DNA of 27,362 nt from Candidatus Bruticola papionis. GTDB lineage: Bacteria > Vulcanimicrobiota > Xenobia > Xenobiales > Xenobiaceae. The notes beneath the pieces were generated by a model. It was not told the origin of the DNA. It did not search any database and saw only the letters and a list, made by a program, of their open reading frames with translations. The DNA is taken from positions 1 to 27,362 of the forward strand of contig DHKB01000003.1 in assembly GCA_002407045.1 (NCBI GenBank), written 5' to 3'. The position numbers and the translations under genes were made by a program. Below, in pieces: positions 24,527 through 27,362 of the stretch (position 1 is the first letter of the stretch; the number at the start of each line of letters is the position of its first letter).

Positions 24527-24571
24527 GAATCCGCTTTGAGTTCGTTTTTCCTAACTCAAGCGGATTTTTTT
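24527..24571 (+). terminator. Intrinsic terminator after the antiporter gene
   Basis: AATCCGCTTTGAGTT (24528-24542) pairs with AACTCAAGCGGATT (24553-24566), with one bulged T, followed by TTTTT. Confidence 0.85.
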
Positions 24572-24692
24572 GCTTTTTCCTTTTTGAGATCGATAAAGGC
24601 GGTATTTGCTAGAGATAAGGCGAAGAGCGCGGAGCTTTTACCAATTTGTCGGTAAACCAATTCACTATTAGCCCAAGGAGTTTGGTAAAAAT

Positions 24693-26357
24693 ATGATCGC
24701 CTCAATATGCTGTCCAAATCAAGAGAATGTTCAATTAGACTGCCAATTGGCCATTATAGGCGGAGGTACAGGTGGTTTTGCCGCTGCTTGGGCTGCTCTA
24801 CGCCGAGGCTTAAAAGTAGTTATTACAGAAACTTACGACCGTTTGGGTGGCCAATTTACTTCTCAAGCCGTGCCCCCAGACGAGCATCCTTGGATTGAAA
24901 GTTGCGGATCGACCAAATCATATCGTCAATTCCGCCAATATATACGCTCTTACTATCACCAGTGGTACCCCTTGAAAGCCGAAGCTTTAGCTCGCTGGGA
25001 AAAGCTAAATCCCGGCGAAGGTTGCGTTTCCGCCTTATGTCACGAGCCAGCCGTCAGCTCTGCCGTTATCGAAGCTATTTTGCGCCCTTACATAAGCTCT
25101 GGTCAGTTGGCCGTGTTATTGCATAGCGATCCTGTTCATGCCGAAAAACAAGGCAACAAAATTATTTCCGTGACCGTAGCTAAAAAACAAGCTGACGGAA
25201 GCTCTAAGCTTTATCGTATAGTCGCTCCCTATTTTATTGACGCTACTGAAACGGGAGAGCTTTTGCCACTTACTGACACCGAATATTCTATTGGTTGCGA
25301 AGCCCAAAGCCAAACTCAAGAGCCCCATGCTCCTTTAAAGGCTAATCCACAAAATCAACAAGCTATTTCCTGGTGTTTTGTTATTGATTACCAACCCAAT
25401 AGAGATAGTGTCATAGCTAAGCCCAAAGATTACGATTTCTGGCGTTCTTACATTCCTGACGTAAATCCAAGCTGGAGCGGCCCTTTACTCTCTTGGCAAG
25501 CTACTCATCCTATCACTTTGCAACCAGTGGTACGTTCTTTCCATCCTATCCATCCTCAGCCGGAACGTGGCCCTATGGATTTATGGACTTTCCGTCGCAT
25601 TTCCTGTGCAGCCAATTTTAATTATCCGCCGGGCACTTCCGATATAGTGTTGGTCAATTGGCCGCAAATAGATTATCTCTTGGGCAATGTTATCGACGTA
25701 CCCGAAGCGGAAAAGCAAAAGCACTTGGAAGGGGCCAGGCAACTGAGCTTAAGTATGCTTTATTGGATGCAAACAGAAGCTCCCCGCGCCGATGGTAAAA
25801 CTGGTTGGCCAGGCTTAGCCTTGCGTCCAGATATTACTCAAACTCCAGACGGCTTGGCAGCTGCTCCTTATATAAGGGAATCACGACGTATAAAAGGCCT
25901 CTTCACTGTACTGGAGCAACACGTTAGCTTAGAAGCCCGCCAAGCCATCACAGGCTTAAGTGCCAGCCAAGTTAGAGCGGCCGATTTTGCCGATAGCGTA
26001 GGTATAGGCGCCTACCGCCTGGATTTACATCCTTCTACTGCAGGCGATAACTATATAGATGTAAGCGCCTTACCTTTCCAAATACCTTTAGGAGCTCTCA
26101 TTCCTCAAAATACGGAAAACCTTTTAGCTGGAGGCAAAAACCTTTCCGTTACTCACATAACTAACGGTTGCTATCGCCTGCATCCAGTGGAATGGAATGT
26201 TGGTGAATCGGCCGCTTTGTGTGCTGCTTATTGTTTAGCTAAACATATTAAGCCCGGCCAATTGCACGCCGACGCGGAAAAAAGGCGTTCATTCCAAAAC
26301 GAATTGGTTGAACAAGGTATAGAACTGGCCTGGCCCATAGAGACGCACGCTTTATAA
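24693..26357 (+). CDS. FAD-dependent oxidoreductase (FAD_oxidored family)
   Basis: 554 residues. ATG 24693 has AAGGAG twelve bases upstream. The N-terminal dinucleotide fold reads LAIIGGGTGGFAAAWAALRRG (Gly motif 23-28), with ETYDRLGGQFTSQ as the next conserved block, and C-terminal FAD-contact sequence LLAGGKNLSVTH...GCYRLHPVEWNVGESAA is typical. The pattern matches the large family of FAD-dependent oxidoreductases often found beside polysaccharide-degradation genes and sometimes annotated xanthan-lyase-associated. Substrate is unknown. There is no signal peptide, so it is probably cytosolic. It stands alone. Confidence 0.85.
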   Translation: MIASICCPNQENVQLDCQLAIIGGGTGGFAAAWAALRRGLKVVITETYDRLGGQFTSQAVPPDEHPWIESCGSTKSYRQFRQYIRSYYHQWYPLKAEALARWEKLNPGEGCVSALCHEPAVSSAVIEAILRPYISSGQLAVLLHSDPVHAEKQGNKIISVTVAKKQADGSSKLYRIVAPYFIDATETGELLPLTDTEYSIGCEAQSQTQEPHAPLKANPQNQQAISWCFVIDYQPNRDSVIAKPKDYDFWRSYIPDVNPSWSGPLLSWQATHPITLQPVVRSFHPIHPQPERGPMDLWTFRRISCAANFNYPPGTSDIVLVNWPQIDYLLGNVIDVPEAEKQKHLEGARQLSLSMLYWMQTEAPRADGKTGWPGLALRPDITQTPDGLAAAPYIRESRRIKGLFTVLEQHVSLEARQAITGLSASQVRAADFADSVGIGAYRLDLHPSTAGDNYIDVSALPFQIPLGALIPQNTENLLAGGKNLSVTHITNGCYRLHPVEWNVGESAALCAAYCLAKHIKPGQLHADAEKRRSFQNELVEQGIELAWPIETHAL

Positions 26358-26514
26358 AAGGCGCCGTCGGCTTAAAGTTTTTGGCATATTTTAAGAACAG
26401 CTAAAAGCTCTAGTTGCAGAAAATAACCTAGATTGAGCTTTCGTGGAGGTTTCTAACCAATTATGGCAGAAACAGGGGCTAGAGAAATACTCTGCAGTAG
26501 AAGGTAATTATGCT

Positions 26515-27000
26515 ATGACAATGAGTAACGAACATTATCGCATGGCTGAACTCCATCGCGAACGTGGCAAGCGTTGCTACGAAGCCGGAGAGATAAAAGA
26601 GGCCGTTCAAGAATTCACCGAAGCTTACAAGTTCGATCCGCGTGACGCGGAAGTACTTTACAAATTGGCCGAAATTTATGGTGCTGCCGGTTTCATCGAC
26701 CCTGCTGTAGACTTTATTCAAAAGAGCTTGCGCGAAAATTATATGAATATAGACGGCTGGATTATGTTAGCCAACTTGTATGCCCAAAAAGGAGGAGCCT
26801 ATTTAGATCTGGCTCTCGAGCAACTTGTCCAAGCCTCCGGTTTAGACAACGATAATAGCATGATTCACTATTTGCGCGGCAATGTCATGGCTCAAAAGGG
26901 CAAAACTGAAGAAGCTATCGAAAGTTTGAAAAAAGCTTTGGAGCTCGATCCCAACAACGCTTATGCTAAGCATGACTTGGAAGCTTTAACCAAAGCTTAG
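26515..27000 (+). CDS. Tetratricopeptide-repeat protein
   Basis: 161 residues from ATG 26515 (GAAGG ten bases upstream). A GTG at 26443 and an ATG at 26521 in the same frame are alternatives; the extra residues from 26443 are not TPR-like. About four TPR units run through the protein: residues about 8-41 (AELHRERGKRCYEAGEIKEA), 43-76, 78-112 and 114-147 (GKTEEAIESLKKALELDPNN). No signal peptide or membrane segment is present with this start. It is probably a scaffold for protein-protein contacts; partner unknown. A GTGGAGG and a 14-codon ORF (26463-26507) lie just upstream. Confidence 0.8.
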   Translation: MTMSNEHYRMAELHRERGKRCYEAGEIKEAVQEFTEAYKFDPRDAEVLYKLAEIYGAAGFIDPAVDFIQKSLRENYMNIDGWIMLANLYAQKGGAYLDLALEQLVQASGLDNDNSMIHYLRGNVMAQKGKTEEAIESLKKALELDPNNAYAKHDLEALTKA

Positions 27001-27025
27001 TATAAAGTTAATATTTTAACCAATC

Positions 27026-27077
27026 AAAAAGGCACGGTCCCCCCACTCCCAAGAAAGAAAGAGGCCGTGCCTTTTTT
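27026..27077. terminator. Bidirectional terminator between TPR gene and the last gene
   Basis: AAAAAGGCACGG (27026-27037) pairs with CCGTGCCTTTTTT (27065-27077), usable on both strands. Confidence 0.85.
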
Positions 27078-27099
27078 GTGCCAATATCGAAAAAAGGAC

Positions 27100-27362
27100 T
27101 TAGTCGCCCAATTCTTTCAATTGGTTGGCTTCATCTTTACTTATGCTGAAGCTTTCCACTTGGCCTTTGGAATCTAAGCGAATCCATAAACCAGGATAGA
27201 CTACAGCTTGAGGTAGCTCTTTAAGAGGTTGCCCTAATTTGGATTTTACAGTTTTCAAACTTGATTCAGGCCACAAACCTTCAGCCGTAGAGCCTTGATA
27301 AGTTTGCCAAGTGACACCATCTTTAGATCCAGCAGAGTAAAGTAAAATACTGCCCACAGTTC
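27100..27362 (-). CDS. Hypothetical protein, 5' end cut by window edge
   Basis: The frame is open to the window end. The GTG at 27357 is probably internal, so at least 87 residues belong to a longer protein. The visible part (VTWQTYQGSTAEGLW; KLGQPLKELP; YPGLWIRLDSKGQVESFSI) has alternating beta strands like the repeated domains of small exported or lipid-anchored proteins, but no family is recognised. It converges on the TPR gene at the shared terminator. Confidence 0.55.
   Translation of the reverse strand, partial: TVGSILLYSAGSKDGVTWQTYQGSTAEGLWPESSLKTVKSKLGQPLKELPQAVVYPGLWIRLDSKGQVESFSISKDEANQLKELGD

Noticed and set aside
24470..24566. tRNA gene, because AGCTCAGT resembles a tRNA D-arm
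   Set aside because: No T-arm (GGTTCGAATCC type), no acceptor pairing and no CCA-proximal stem at a fitting distance. The downstream stem is a terminator.

Overview
This is a bacterial chromosome segment of low-to-moderate GC with standard stop codons. The genes are mostly complete and sit in short operons separated by clear intrinsic terminators. I saw no rRNA, tRNA, IS element, phage gene or CRISPR array. The SsnA-YgfK pair (anaerobic purine/nucleobase-type catabolism), the radical-SAM AmrS protein and many Cys-rich Fe-S motifs suggest an anaerobe, possibly gut-associated. The several lipoproteins and secreted paralogs, and two very low-complexity proteins with no clear relatives, suggest a poorly sampled lineage. 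I cannot name the phylum.

Layout. 1-137 (-): start of a small membrane protein cut by the window edge. 416-2011 (+): exported YVTN beta-propeller protein with an N-terminal carboxypeptidase-regulatory-like domain. 2184-3170 (-): PfkB-family sugar/nucleoside kinase. 3357-6148 (-): two low-complexity proteins, one with four copies of a 26-residue Gly/Gln/Tyr repeat and a single membrane helix, the other Pro/Ala-rich. 6408-10851 (+): ssnA-ygfK operon. 10994-12823 (+): AmrS radical SAM protein, with two unrecognised genes behind it, the first overlapping it by ATGA. 12930-17237: an array of six genes (three +, three -, convergent) that encode seven copies of one small secreted domain, as signal-peptide proteins or lipoproteins. 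17322-22333 (+): uvrB-uvrA. 22715-24421 (+): KefB-type cation/proton antiporter. 24693-26357 (+): FAD-dependent oxidoreductase. 26515-27000 (+): TPR protein. 27100-27362 (-): partial hypothetical gene.

Main discovery candidate. The paralog array at 12.9-17.2 kb looks like a lineage-specific expanded family of exported proteins, recognisable by a W(N/Y)xL(T/S) block, an E-x-x-N/D-P-x-S-x-x-A-K-x-x-W-like block and a C-terminal ENGxWKV block. Two members on opposite strands (12930 + and 15770 -) share an ungapped 83-nt leader directly abutting their ATG codons, matching at 66 of 83 positions. The leader contains a terminator-like hairpin followed by a second hairpin with a two-base GA bulge. 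In the second hairpin every difference between the copies is either a compensatory base-pair change or lies in the loop. This looks like a structured RNA leader, possibly an attenuator, that controls the family, and I do not recognise it as a known class.

Other points of note: an A8 run near the end of the antiporter gene where loss of one A would add a Pro-rich tail, a 22-residue tandem duplication at the YgfK C-terminus, and a uvrB start with no Shine-Dalgarno but an extended -10 just upstream.
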